This document shows positions 1 through 7,436 of a stretch of 64,000 nucleotides of DNA, in pieces; positions within the stretch are counted from its first letter, which is position 1; each line of letters opens with the position of its first letter. Source of the DNA: Caballeronia sordidicola (lineage in GTDB: Bacteria; Pseudomonadota; Gammaproteobacteria; Burkholderiales; Burkholderiaceae). The stretch lies in the NCBI RefSeq assembly GCF_000729995.1, contig NZ_JNFG01000018.1, positions 124,001 through 188,000 of the forward strand. The letters run 5' to 3'. The position numbers were made by a program, and so were the translations under genes. The notes under the pieces were generated by a model. The model was not told the DNA's origin. It did no database searches and saw nothing but the letters and a program-made list of their open reading frames with translations.

Positions 1-473
1 ACGGAATGCGCCTCGTGCTCGATCGGCTATCGGCGGAGGAACGCGCGGCGTTCCTGCTGCGCGAGGCGTTCGAAGCAGACTACGCAAGCATCGCGAAGAT
101 CCTTAACCGGAGCGCCGCGCACTGCCGGCAGATGGTGCATCGAGCGAAAGACCGGGTGCGCGGCAATCGGAAAAACAATGACGCAACCGATACGGCGCAT
201 GGGGAAGACGCAATCGAGCCATTACTCGATGCCATCGCGCGTCAGGACGTCAGCGCGCTGGTCGCACTGACGCTTGCCACGGCGGCGATCCCGTCGCCGG
301 AGTTTGCACCGGCCGCTCCGGTCTCCGCGATGCCGATGGCCATGGCAATGGCAATCGCCGAACAGCAAGCGGCGCTGCTGACGCACGCGCTGATCGCGCG
401 ACTGCGGATCGGACGCATCGATTTGCCGGCATCCGTCGCTGGCGAACGCGTATCCTCCCTCGCGGCAGCCTAA
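1..473 (+). CDS. ECF-type RNA polymerase sigma factor, C-terminal part (5' end outside window)
   Basis: The open frame runs into the window start, so the N-terminus (sigma region 2) is missing. The visible part begins with a sigma region 4 helix-turn-helix (LSAEERAAFLLREAF, then YASIAKILNRS and CRQMVHRAK), the pattern of SigJ/ECF41-like factors that direct RNA polymerase to stress promoters. These factors normally carry a SnoaL-like domain of about 100 residues after region 4. Here only its first helix can be recognised (EPLLDAIARQDVSALVAL); after it comes an Ala/Met/Pro-rich low-complexity stretch (MPMAMAMAIA) to the stop. The C-terminal domain therefore looks degraded or replaced. The sigma family call is confident; the target promoters are unknown. 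Confidence 0.85.
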   Translation, partial: GMRLVLDRLSAEERAAFLLREAFEADYASIAKILNRSAAHCRQMVHRAKDRVRGNRKNNDATDTAHGEDAIEPLLDAIARQDVSALVALTLATAAIPSPEFAPAAPVSAMPMAMAMAIAEQQAALLTHALIARLRIGRIDLPASVAGERVSSLAAA

Positions 474-575
474 GACCGCCACGGCCCATCAGCAGGCGAA
501 ACCCCGCACGGGGCCGCCTGTCAAGCCGCAAACGAATTCTTTCACTCGAACCGTCTCGTGTATCCTGAAAACTGG

Positions 576-596
576 GTGTCTGGAGGGTCCAGACAT
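576..596. promoter_or_regulatory. Perfect 8-bp inverted repeat upstream of the transglutaminase genes
   Basis: TGTCTGGA and TCCAGACA (577-584 and 588-595) are exact reverse complements separated by GGG, with a possible extra G-T pair outside. The element lies 20 bases before the ATG at 615. It could be a dimeric repressor operator or a small hairpin in the leader. There is no T-run, so it is not a terminator. Confidence 0.4.
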
Positions 597-614
597 CTCG
601 ATCAAGGATCCACA

Positions 615-719
615 ATGGCTTTCAACAATCAGGCCGCGACAGTCGCGGTAGGGTCGCGGAGCATTTTTACCAGCGGCCTCCTGCCTGTTGGTTTTCGCTT
701 GCACGGGGCAGTCAGGTGA
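615..719 (+). CDS. 34-residue leader frame overlapping the next start codon
   Basis: An ATG with an AAGGA ribosome-binding site nine bases upstream opens a 34-codon frame (MAFNNQAATVAVGSRS...). Its TGA (717-719) overlaps the GTG start (716-718) of the transglutaminase gene in a GTGA arrangement. Such overlaps commonly couple translation of two genes. The peptide matches nothing I recognise, has no signal sequence, and may act only as a translational leader. Coding status is uncertain; the geometry is clear. Confidence 0.4.
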   Translation: MAFNNQAATVAVGSRSIFTSGLLPVGFRLHGAVR

Positions 720-1672
720 ACGAGCCACAACGCTTTACCGTACGCCACACGAGCATCTACCGGTATTCGGAACCGGTGGATTTTGGCGAACATCGAATGA
801 TGTTCCGGCCGAAGTCCAGCCACGATCTGCGCCTCGTCACCATGCAGTTGAAGATCACGCCGGAACCGGCGCGCTTGCGCTGGCTGCACGATATCTTCGA
901 CAACTCGGTGGCCGTCGCCACGTTCGATAGCCAGGCAGCGGAGCTGACGTTCGAAAGCGAAGTCACGCTAGAGCACTTCGAAACGCCGCATCCCGACTAC
1001 GCGCTAGAGCGCTACGCGGCCACGTTTCCGTTTGCGTACACGAACGAAGAAGCATCGGACCTGGTCAATGCGCGCAACCGGCCGGAGCCGGATGGCGATG
1101 TCGATGCGTGGGCAAAACGTTTCGTCACGCCCGGCGAACCCATGGGCACGATGGCGCTGCTGCGCAAGATCAACCAGACGATCAACGACGACTTCAAGTA
1201 CGTTCGCCGCACGGAAAAAGGCGTGAATCGTCCCGCCGATACCTTGCGCCTGCGCACCGGCAGTTGCCGCGACTTCGCCGTGTTCATGATGGACGTAGTG
1301 CGCTCGCTGGGTCTGGCCGCGCGGTTCGTCAGCGGCTACATCTTCGTGCCTGATGTTGAGCCGCCGGTTGAGCCCCCGGTTGAGCCCCCGGTTGAACCCA
1401 AACTAGAATCCAAGCCCGAACTTAAGCCCGAACCCAAGCCCGACACCACACGCGGCGGCGGCGCCACACACGCGTGGCTGCAAATTTTTCTTCCCGGCGC
1501 CGGATGGGTCGATTTCGACCCGACCAACAGCATTATCGGCAACCGTCATCTCATCCGCGTCGCGGTTGCATGGGACCACCATCAGGCCCTCCCGCTATGG
1601 GGAACCTGGAACGGCGAACCCGGCTCGTTTCGCGGCCTCGATGTCGAGGTCAGGGTGACCGAGAACCGCTGA
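716..1672 (+). CDS. Transglutaminase-like (papain-fold) protein with proline-rich insert
   Basis: This 318-residue protein has an N-terminal beta region (RHTSIYRYSEPV) typical of bacterial transglutaminase-like proteins, then the papain-fold core. The catalytic triad is visible: Cys184 in TGSCRDFAVF, His252 in THAWLQIF and Asp268 in VDFDPTN. The family includes cysteine peptidases and amidases; the substrate is not known. Between Cys and His, residues about 213-247, there is an insert made of PPVE repeats followed by K/E/P-rich sequence, which I would not expect inside the core. The GTG start at 716 is chosen because it overlaps the stop of the upstream leader frame and gives the expected N-terminus. 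The second transglutaminase gene follows 28 bases downstream, probably in the same operon. Confidence 0.85.
   Translation: MNEPQRFTVRHTSIYRYSEPVDFGEHRMMFRPKSSHDLRLVTMQLKITPEPARLRWLHDIFDNSVAVATFDSQAAELTFESEVTLEHFETPHPDYALERYAATFPFAYTNEEASDLVNARNRPEPDGDVDAWAKRFVTPGEPMGTMALLRKINQTINDDFKYVRRTEKGVNRPADTLRLRTGSCRDFAVFMMDVVRSLGLAARFVSGYIFVPDVEPPVEPPVEPPVEPKLESKPELKPEPKPDTTRGGGATHAWLQIFLPGAGWVDFDPTNSIIGNRHLIRVAVAWDHHQALPLWGTWNGEPGSFRGLDVEVRVTENR
1355..1399 (+). repeat. 12-bp in-frame tandem repeat encoding PPVE units
   Basis: The unit GTTGAGCCCCCG occurs about three and a half times (1355, 1367, 1379 and a partial copy at 1391), with one base difference in the first copy and one in the last. It encodes VEPP repeats inside the transglutaminase core. 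Near-identical short units of this sort expand and contract by slippage, so the length is likely to vary between strains. Confidence 0.85.
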
Positions 1673-1700
1673 TATCCTCTTCCATAGAAAGGCCACTCCC

Positions 1701-2504
1701 ATGAAACTCCGCGTTGGTTACGAGCTGGTCTACGAGTGTCTGCAGCCGACACCCATGCTTCTCATGCTGAACACGCACTTCTCGTTCGCTCCCCAGGTCT
1801 TGCTCGCCGATCTGCTGGTTGTGAATCCGCCGGTGCCGATCTCGCAGTATCGCGATGCTTTCGGCAATCTATGCAGCCGGATTGTCGCGCCTGAAGGCCA
1901 GATAGCGCTGTCGACTTCGGCATTGCTTGAGGTGTCGGATGAATTCGAAAAGCCCGGGCCGCAAGGCGAGCAACATCCTGTTGAAAACCTTCCCAGTGAA
2001 TCCCTGGTGTTTCTGCTCGGCAGCCGTTATTGCGAAACGGACCTGCTTTCCGACTTCGCGTGGAAAACGTTCGGCAATACGCCGCTGGGGCGCCCGCGCG
2101 TACAGGCAATCTGTGACTTCGTGCATAACCACATTGTGTTCAATTACGCCCACGCGCGGCCGACCAAGACCGCGTGGGAAGCGTATAACGAGCGTCAAGG
2201 CGTATGCCGCGATTTCGCTCATCTGGCCGTCACGCTGTGTCGCGCGATGAACATTCCGGCCCGCTATTGCACGGGCTATATCAGCGACGCCGGTATGCCG
2301 CCGCCCTACACCGCCATGGATTTCGCTGCGTGGTTCGAAGCGTTTATCGGCGGAACCTGGCAGACCTTCGATGCGCGCAACAACGTGCCACGCATGGGCC
2401 GCGTGTTGATGGCGAGAGGCCGCGACGCCGCCGATGTCGCGATCAGCAATACCTTCGGCCCCACCAAGCTGCTCAAATTCGATGTCGTTTGCGAAGCGCA
2501 ATAA
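1701..2504 (+). CDS. Transglutaminase-like protein lacking the usual histidine
   Basis: This 267-residue protein is a second transglutaminase-fold member. Cys169 lies in RQGVCRDFAH and is followed by the conserved IPARYCTGY strand. Where the catalytic HAW motif is expected the sequence reads MDFAAWFEAF (residues 206-215), and the following DARHN motif reads DARNN (224-228). Asp224 is kept, but both His positions are lost. The end, GRVLMARGRDAADVAI, is typical of a common proteobacterial subfamily, so it may be a natural variant or a non-catalytic partner of the upstream protein. The start has an upstream AGAAAGG at 1686-1692. Same strand and probably same transcript as the gene before it. Confidence 0.82.
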   Translation: MKLRVGYELVYECLQPTPMLLMLNTHFSFAPQVLLADLLVVNPPVPISQYRDAFGNLCSRIVAPEGQIALSTSALLEVSDEFEKPGPQGEQHPVENLPSESLVFLLGSRYCETDLLSDFAWKTFGNTPLGRPRVQAICDFVHNHIVFNYAHARPTKTAWEAYNERQGVCRDFAHLAVTLCRAMNIPARYCTGYISDAGMPPPYTAMDFAAWFEAFIGGTWQTFDARNNVPRMGRVLMARGRDAADVAISNTFGPTKLLKFDVVCEAQ

Positions 2505-2593
2505 CGAGCGCTTTCACTTCGGATATCTAACTGAAATCACGCCACGCGGAACAGGCTCAGACGACCGCGTGGCGACGCCTGTTTCGCCTCGCC

Positions 2594-2624
2594 TTGCAGC
2601 ACGTTTTCATCCGGGGGATATAAT
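2594..2624 (+). promoter_or_regulatory. Candidate sigma-70 promoter
   Basis: A perfect -10 box TATAAT lies at 2619-2624. The best -35 is TTGCAG at 2594-2599 with a long 19-base spacer, so the promoter may be weak or assisted. Transcription would start near 2631 and run into the terminator at 2736. Confidence 0.5.
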
Positions 2625-2630
2625 TCGGCC

Positions 2631-2762
2631 TGAATATCGCTGCAGTGAGCCAGGCGCAGTGGCCCAGAATCAACCTGCACCGAAAAAGACAAGGCTGCAT
2701 CCTCCCTTACCTGTCCAGTCTCCAGAGCACGCGCGAGCCATTGAGTTTCAATGGCTTTTTTT
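2631..2762 (+). ncRNA. Candidate small RNA or attenuated leader, about 130 nt
   Basis: The interval between the TATAAT box and a strong intrinsic terminator has no convincing reading frame and ends 45 bases before the GTG of the squalene synthase-like gene. It contains possible pairings such as GCCTG with CAGGC near its 5' end. It could be a free-standing small RNA or a leader that attenuates the downstream gene. I do not recognise it as 6S, SRP, tmRNA or a known riboswitch. Confidence 0.45.
2736..2762 (+). terminator. Strong rho-independent terminator
   Basis: AGCCATTG (2736-2743) and CAATGGCT (2749-2756) form a perfect 8-bp stem with an AGTTT loop, followed by seven T residues (2756-2762). 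An in-frame ATG at 2751 falls inside this structure, which argues against that codon being the start of the downstream gene. Confidence 0.85.
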
Positions 2763-2807
2763 CTGGCCCGGACCGATCGGCTTACGCCGTCACAACCTTC
2801 CATTGCC

Positions 2808-3644
2808 GTGAACTTCGACGACTACTGCCAGCAAAAAGCCGCGCCCGATGGCTCCAGCACGTACTACGCCCTGCGCCGTGCGCCCTCGGCCAGACAGCCG
2901 CTTCTGACAGCGTTTTACGCGTTGCGCCGCGAGCTGGAAGACACCGTCAAGGAAACGAGCGATCCCACCATCGGCCGCACCAAACACGCCTGGTGGCAAA
3001 AGGAATTGGCCAGCCTGTTCGGCGGCGAACCCGCCCATCCCGTGACGAAGGCGATCGCCGCGCATCAGGCGAACACCCCGGTTCTCGACGAGCAAGGACA
3101 GGAGTCAATCAACAATCTGGTCGATGGCTTCAGCATGGACCTCGATCAGGCGCGCTATCTCGACTGGCCGGGTCTGCGGCGCTATCTGGACAACGTCGGC
3201 GGCGCGTTTGCGTTGATCGTCGCCCGCGCGAGCGCACGCCGTCCCGATGATGCACCGGGCTGGGCCAACTCTCTTGGCACGGCGCTCACGCTGGCGGAGC
3301 GCATCGCGGAGATTGGCGACGATGCACGCCACGGCCGCATCTATATCCCCATCGATGAGATGCAGCGCTTCAACGTCACCGCGGCCGATCTCATCAACCG
3401 CAAATACAGCGATGGGTTCACTGAACTCATGCGCTTCCAGACAGGCCGCGCACGTGAAGCGCTCAAGCAGTCGCTGGCGGCGATCCCCTCAGACGAGCGT
3501 GCGACGCAGCGCGTGCTGCGTACGCAAGCGGCTTTATCGCTGGCTTTGCTCGACGAAATTGAACGCGAAAACTTCCAGGTGCTTCATCAGCGGATTGCGC
3601 TGACGCCTGTCCGCAAACTGTGGATCAGTTGGCGCGTCCGATAA
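2808..3644 (+). CDS. Squalene/phytoene synthase-family protein with degenerate metal-binding motifs
   Basis: This 278-residue protein has the trans-isoprenyl diphosphate synthase fold that condenses two farnesyl diphosphates in hopanoid and carotenoid synthesis (HpnC/HpnD relatives). Start motif FDDYCQQKAAPDGSSTYYAL and the MDLDQARYLDW helix are typical. The two aspartate-rich Mg-binding motifs are altered: residues 42-49 read ELEDTVKE, where REVDDVVDE is usual, and 168-172 read EIGDD, where DVGED is usual. The GTG at 2808 is preferred because it gives the family N-terminus MNFDDYC and clears the terminator at 2736-2762; the in-frame ATG at 2751 would add 19 residues. It stands apart from any hopanoid cluster here, so the product is uncertain. 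Confidence 0.75.
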   Translation: MNFDDYCQQKAAPDGSSTYYALRRAPSARQPLLTAFYALRRELEDTVKETSDPTIGRTKHAWWQKELASLFGGEPAHPVTKAIAAHQANTPVLDEQGQESINNLVDGFSMDLDQARYLDWPGLRRYLDNVGGAFALIVARASARRPDDAPGWANSLGTALTLAERIAEIGDDARHGRIYIPIDEMQRFNVTAADLINRKYSDGFTELMRFQTGRAREALKQSLAAIPSDERATQRVLRTQAALSLALLDEIERENFQVLHQRIALTPVRKLWISWRVR

Positions 3645-3668
3645 CACCGCTTTTTGACGCGCCAGGCC

Positions 3669-4886
3669 TCAGGCGCGCAGTAAAGGCAGCGTCTCGAACT
3701 TCTGCCCGAGCACTACGGTGGAGTTCATGCCCCACCACGGCCCAAGTACAGTTGCGTACATCTGCCTGAAGTCCACGCCGACCGGCAAATTGCCGTTGCC
3801 GTCCAGCCGCGCCAATTCCGGCGCAACACCATGAAGGCCACCATTCACGCGGCCGCCCATCACGAAATGCGGCGCGACCGTGCCGTGATCCGTCCCGTTG
3901 CTCTGGTTCTCGCGCGGCCGCCGGCCGAACTCGGCATAGGTCATGATGAGCGTCTCGTTCCATCGGCCCAATTCGAGCAGCGCCGAACGTATCGCAACCA
4001 TTCCCTCCGATAACTGCTTGAGCAACGCCGCCTGCTGACCCGGCTGGTTCTGATGAGTATCGAAACCATTGAGCGTCAGGCGGATCACCGCGACGCCCTG
4101 CCCCGTCTGCGGCACGCCGCCTGGGGTATCCGTCGCGGCCAGCACTTGCATGGCCGTCTTGATCGATGTGCCGAATGCACCGCCCGGAAATTGCGTCTTG
4201 AGTGCGAACTGGCCGGCCCGTGGACGCAGCCGGTCGGCCGCCTTCACGATCTCGTTTTCGACATCCAGGATATGCGCGAGCGCGGGGTTGCGTTCCTTCA
4301 GCGATACCGGCGTCGCAAGCCGTGCCTGTTTTTCGAACTGCGCGGGATTCACGAGCGCGACGGCGCGTGCGCCGTTCGCGAGCGGTCCCATTTCCGCGCT
4401 GCCGATCACCACGGCGTCGGCGGCAAATCCTGTCGGCACGGGCTGCGCGCGAAACGTGCGCGTGAGCCAGCCTTCATGCAGATATTGATCCGAGCGCGAG
4501 CCGGTGTCCCAGATCTCGATGGATCGAAAGTGCGACAGATTCGGTTGCGGATAACTGACGCCCTGCACGATCGCGAGTTGCCGGTCCTTCCAGAGCGGCA
4601 TCAATGGCTGCATGGCGGGATGAAGGCCCGTGCGCTCATCAAGCTGGATGACCTGTTCGCGCTTGATGCCAATCCCCGGGCGCAATGCCGCGTAAGCCGG
4701 GTCGGCGAATGGGATCACGGTGTTCAGGCCGTCGTTGCCGCCCTTCAGTTCGACCAGGATCAACACGTTGCCGTAGCCGCTCGAACGCATCTCGACTGGA
4801 AGCGGGCTTGCCGCGGCAAATGCCGAGGGAGCAAGCGCGATGGCGCCGGCTGCGCCGGTCATCGAAAGGAAGTCGCGTCGGTTCAT
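3669..4886 (-). CDS. DUF1501 secreted protein with Tat signal
   Basis: The 405-residue protein starts with a twin-arginine-like leader (NRRDFLSMTGAAGAIALAPSAFA), so export in folded form is expected. The rest matches the DUF1501 family, which has a sulfatase/alkaline phosphatase-like fold: VELKGGNDGLNTVIP near the N-terminus, GFDTHQNQ and TYAEFGRRPREN in the middle, NGTDHGTVAPHFVMGG after it. No substrate is established. It lies 8 bases downstream of a DUF1800 gene, an association seen in many bacteria that implies a joint function at the cell surface. The end converges with the squalene synthase-like gene 24 bases away. Confidence 0.85.
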   Translation of the reverse strand: MNRRDFLSMTGAAGAIALAPSAFAAASPLPVEMRSSGYGNVLILVELKGGNDGLNTVIPFADPAYAALRPGIGIKREQVIQLDERTGLHPAMQPLMPLWKDRQLAIVQGVSYPQPNLSHFRSIEIWDTGSRSDQYLHEGWLTRTFRAQPVPTGFAADAVVIGSAEMGPLANGARAVALVNPAQFEKQARLATPVSLKERNPALAHILDVENEIVKAADRLRPRAGQFALKTQFPGGAFGTSIKTAMQVLAATDTPGGVPQTGQGVAVIRLTLNGFDTHQNQPGQQAALLKQLSEGMVAIRSALLELGRWNETLIMTYAEFGRRPRENQSNGTDHGTVAPHFVMGGRVNGGLHGVAPELARLDGNGNLPVGVDFRQMYATVLGPWWGMNSTVVLGQKFETLPLLRA

Positions 4887-4894
4887 GGGGCCGC

Positions 4895-6544
4895 CTATTT
4901 CAACTGGTACGCAGGGTCCATCAGCAAGACCCGCAGATAAGCGCTGCTGGTGACGTCGGGTTCGATGGCATCGGCGGGAGAGACCGCCAGCACCGCCCGC
5001 TGCAGTTGCAATTGCGTCGACAGGTCCGGGCGCGCGTCAGGCGTCGTGTTGTATCGCGCGAGCCATGCATCGAGATCGAAGCGCAAGCCGGGATGCGGCT
5101 TTGGCATCGCCGCAGGTTTCATGGCGGCGTTGGTCATCATGATCGGCGTTGGACCTGACATCGCGCTCGTCTTCGCATTGGTCGCCGCCGGGTGCATGCC
5201 ATGCGCTTCGGTCGCCCGGAACAACTGTTCGATGAACTGCTTGCGCGCGAGCAGCGTGGTGCTGTTGATCCAGTTTTCACCGCCCGGCCAGCCCTTCACG
5301 TTCGGGGGATAAAAGAGATTTTCACCGAAGTTGCGCACCTGGCCAGCGAGCGGCGTTGCATCCTGATCGGCATAACCGATATCGAATTCGCGCACAGCAC
5401 CGACCACGAATTCCGCGGGCGACTTGACCAGCACGCCCCGGTTGCGCTCATCCCAGAACGCCTCCGATAAAAACAGTCCTCGCAACGCCGTCTTGATGTC
5501 GTAATGCGACGCGCGAAAACGCTCGGCGATCGGTGCAATCTGAGCCGGGTCCGGTGTCTCGGAGACGAACTCGCGCCACAGTTCGGTCGTGATGAAGGTC
5601 GCCGTTTCCGGTTGAGCCAGGAGGATGTCGAGCACCTGATCGCCATCGAAAGGGCCCATCTGCCCGAGAACGGTCTTGTCGCCGTCATCGTGGATTTTTG
5701 GATTGAATTGATACGCGAACGTATTCGGATCGAGCGTCCAGCCAGTGTAGGCCCGTGCAGCTTCAGTCACGTCACGCTGCGAGTAATGTCCCTCGCCTAA
5801 CGTGAACAGCTCCATGACTTCGCGCGCAAAGTTTTCGTTCGGTCGGCCTTTGCGGCTACCGGCGCCATCGAGGTATTGCAGCATGGCCGGATCTTTAGAG
5901 ACAGCGTGCAGCAAGTCGCCGAAATTGCCGAGCGCGTCGCGACGCAATAGCGCGTTTTGCCGGAACATCAACTGCGGATAGTGAACCTTGTCTTCGCCAG
6001 ACGGAAAGTGGTCGTGCCAGAAGAGCGTCATGCGCTCGGTGAGCGGCGAGCGCGTGGTCACCATTTCGCGTACCCACCAGCCGCGCAACTCATCGTAGCG
6101 ACGGCTTTGTTCGCGCTGGTCGTCGCGGCGTTCGTCCTGCGTCCACGCACGGCGAACGTCAACTGAAGGGATCGGCTCCATGACCCATGCCGGCGGCGGC
6201 GTTTCGGCTTCAGTTCGGGCGCCGGCAAGCAACGCGTCAACGGCCTGCTCGCGGGTCATCCCAATGTACGGCGCGACCTCACTTGCGTTCGCTTCGAAAC
6301 CTGTGCGCGTGAGCAGGAAGCGGGCATCGGTGGGATCGAGCGGATCGGCATCGACTGCCGCCGCTTCCGTTCGATGCACATTGCGCATCCGACGCGGCGT
6401 AGTGTTTTGCGCTGCCTGAGCCGTCAGTGCGCTGGTCAGCATCAAACACAACGCCATGACGAGCGTAACGATATTCAAGCCACGCTCGCGCCGATCCAGC
6501 AAACCGCGAGCAATGTGGACATCAGGAAACCTGGAGGGTTGCAT
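4895..6544 (-). CDS. DUF1800 family protein
   Basis: This 549-residue protein has an N-terminal hydrophobic segment (LNIVTLVMALCLMLTSALTAQA) fitting a signal peptide or anchor, and DUF1800 motifs: ARFLLTRTGFEA, LTERMTLFWHDHFP, NENFAREVMELFTLGEGHYSQ and FYPPNVKGWPGG. The family is broad and its biochemistry is unknown. It is first in a two-gene unit with the DUF1501 protein (8-base gap). Met/Pro-rich sequence near residues 455-480 (MSGPTPIMMTNAAMKPAAMPKPHP) looks like a flexible linker. The first ATG is used; a later start at Met30 before the hydrophobic core is possible. Confidence 0.82.
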   Translation of the reverse strand: MQPSRFPDVHIARGLLDRRERGLNIVTLVMALCLMLTSALTAQAAQNTTPRRMRNVHRTEAAAVDADPLDPTDARFLLTRTGFEANASEVAPYIGMTREQAVDALLAGARTEAETPPPAWVMEPIPSVDVRRAWTQDERRDDQREQSRRYDELRGWWVREMVTTRSPLTERMTLFWHDHFPSGEDKVHYPQLMFRQNALLRRDALGNFGDLLHAVSKDPAMLQYLDGAGSRKGRPNENFAREVMELFTLGEGHYSQRDVTEAARAYTGWTLDPNTFAYQFNPKIHDDGDKTVLGQMGPFDGDQVLDILLAQPETATFITTELWREFVSETPDPAQIAPIAERFRASHYDIKTALRGLFLSEAFWDERNRGVLVKSPAEFVVGAVREFDIGYADQDATPLAGQVRNFGENLFYPPNVKGWPGGENWINSTTLLARKQFIEQLFRATEAHGMHPAATNAKTSAMSGPTPIMMTNAAMKPAAMPKPHPGLRFDLDAWLARYNTTPDARPDLSTQLQLQRAVLAVSPADAIEPDVTSSAYLRVLLMDPAYQLK

Positions 6545-6701
6545 CGAGGAGCGAGTCCGGTGGCCGTGCTATGTCAATCAACGGCGCGCTGCCGGGGCCC
6601 GTTGACCGCCGATGTCACTTAGGCATCCCGTCAGCGTTACAAAGCCTAAGCGTCAGGTCGCGCAACGCGCCGCAAGCTATTCGACCACGCTGAGCCTCAA
6701 C

Positions 6702-7169
6702 TCAACGCTTATAAAGATCCCTGACCGCTTCCTCAATATGCTGGCGCAGCAGACGCCGTTCATCCGCTGTCATCACAGCATGCCGCGGAACCCGTTCTGG
6801 AGGCTGCGGATCGGGCGGCGACGGTATGGGCTGCATCGCTTGCTGGTCGCGATTACCGTTGAGCGGCTTTTGCATGCGATGTTGAGCGCGCATGAAACGG
6901 CCATCGAAGCGTTTTCTAGGCTGTTGCGAATTGAAATCAGAGCTGTCGCCTTCGGGATTCGAATAGCGGGACGCAGATGATGATGAAGATGAAGACGAAG
7001 ACAACGACGAATCAGGGCGATCGAGCGCCGATGAATTGCGAGTGGAGGATTGCGATGCTTGCGCAAGAGCGGTGCGTGCGGCAAACACGGCGTAAAACGC
7101 GCTAGCGATTAGCGTTAGTCGGATGATGCGCTTGGTGCGCACAGGTATGCGCCGCCGCGCTCCCCTCAT
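6702..7169 (-). CDS. Ser-rich secreted hypothetical protein
   Basis: The chosen ATG at 7169 has an AAGGGA ribosome-binding site and gives a basic N-terminus (MRGARRRIPVRTKRIIR) followed by a hydrophobic signal segment ending in TALAQA. The 155-residue product then has a long Ser run (around SLSSSSSSSSSAS), a basic Gln-rich linker and a conserved-looking end, RHAVMTADERRLLRQHIEEAVRDLYKR. I recognise no enzyme fold; the C-terminal helix resembles a tail found in other Burkholderia periplasmic proteins. It is divergent from ompR, with 267 bases between the starts. Function unknown; longer upstream starts exist but would bury the signal peptide. Confidence 0.6.
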   Translation of the reverse strand: MRGARRRIPVRTKRIIRLTLIASAFYAVFAARTALAQASQSSTRNSSALDRPDSSLSSSSSSSSSASRYSNPEGDSSDFNSQQPRKRFDGRFMRAQHRMQKPLNGNRDQQAMQPIPSPPDPQPPERVPRHAVMTADERRLLRQHIEEAVRDLYKR

Positions 7170-7369
7170 GTTGTTCCCTTCGTTGCTCGACAACCGGACA
7201 GTCTCAGGCTCTTTGGCGTGGTTGCGTGTCATGCCAGTATCGACGGTTAATGCCGCCATGATACTGACGCGCAATCGTTGTACTAATGGAGTATCCACCG
7301 AATGACGGGCTTAGGTAAAGGAGTGTACGCATAGAACCTTTATGTCGTGCCACAGTCGCCGTAAATTTT

Positions 7370-7384
7370 GTAACTATCTGTTAC
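7370..7384. promoter_or_regulatory. Inverted repeat upstream of ompR, possible operator
   Basis: GTAAC and GTTAC are perfect inverted arms separated by TATCT, immediately before a -10-like TATAAA (7387-7392). No good -35 box lies at the right distance, as is common for activator-dependent promoters. Autoregulation by the response regulator encoded 52 bases downstream is an inference. Confidence 0.4.
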
Positions 7385-7436
7385 CTTATAAATGGAGCAA
7401 ACTAGCAGCTCTTTCTAATCGCGCTAAGATGCGGGC

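Noticed and set aside
2751..2807. ATG start at 2751 for the squalene synthase-like gene
   Set aside because: The codon lies inside the terminator stem, lacks a ribosome-binding site and adds residues absent from the family N-terminus.
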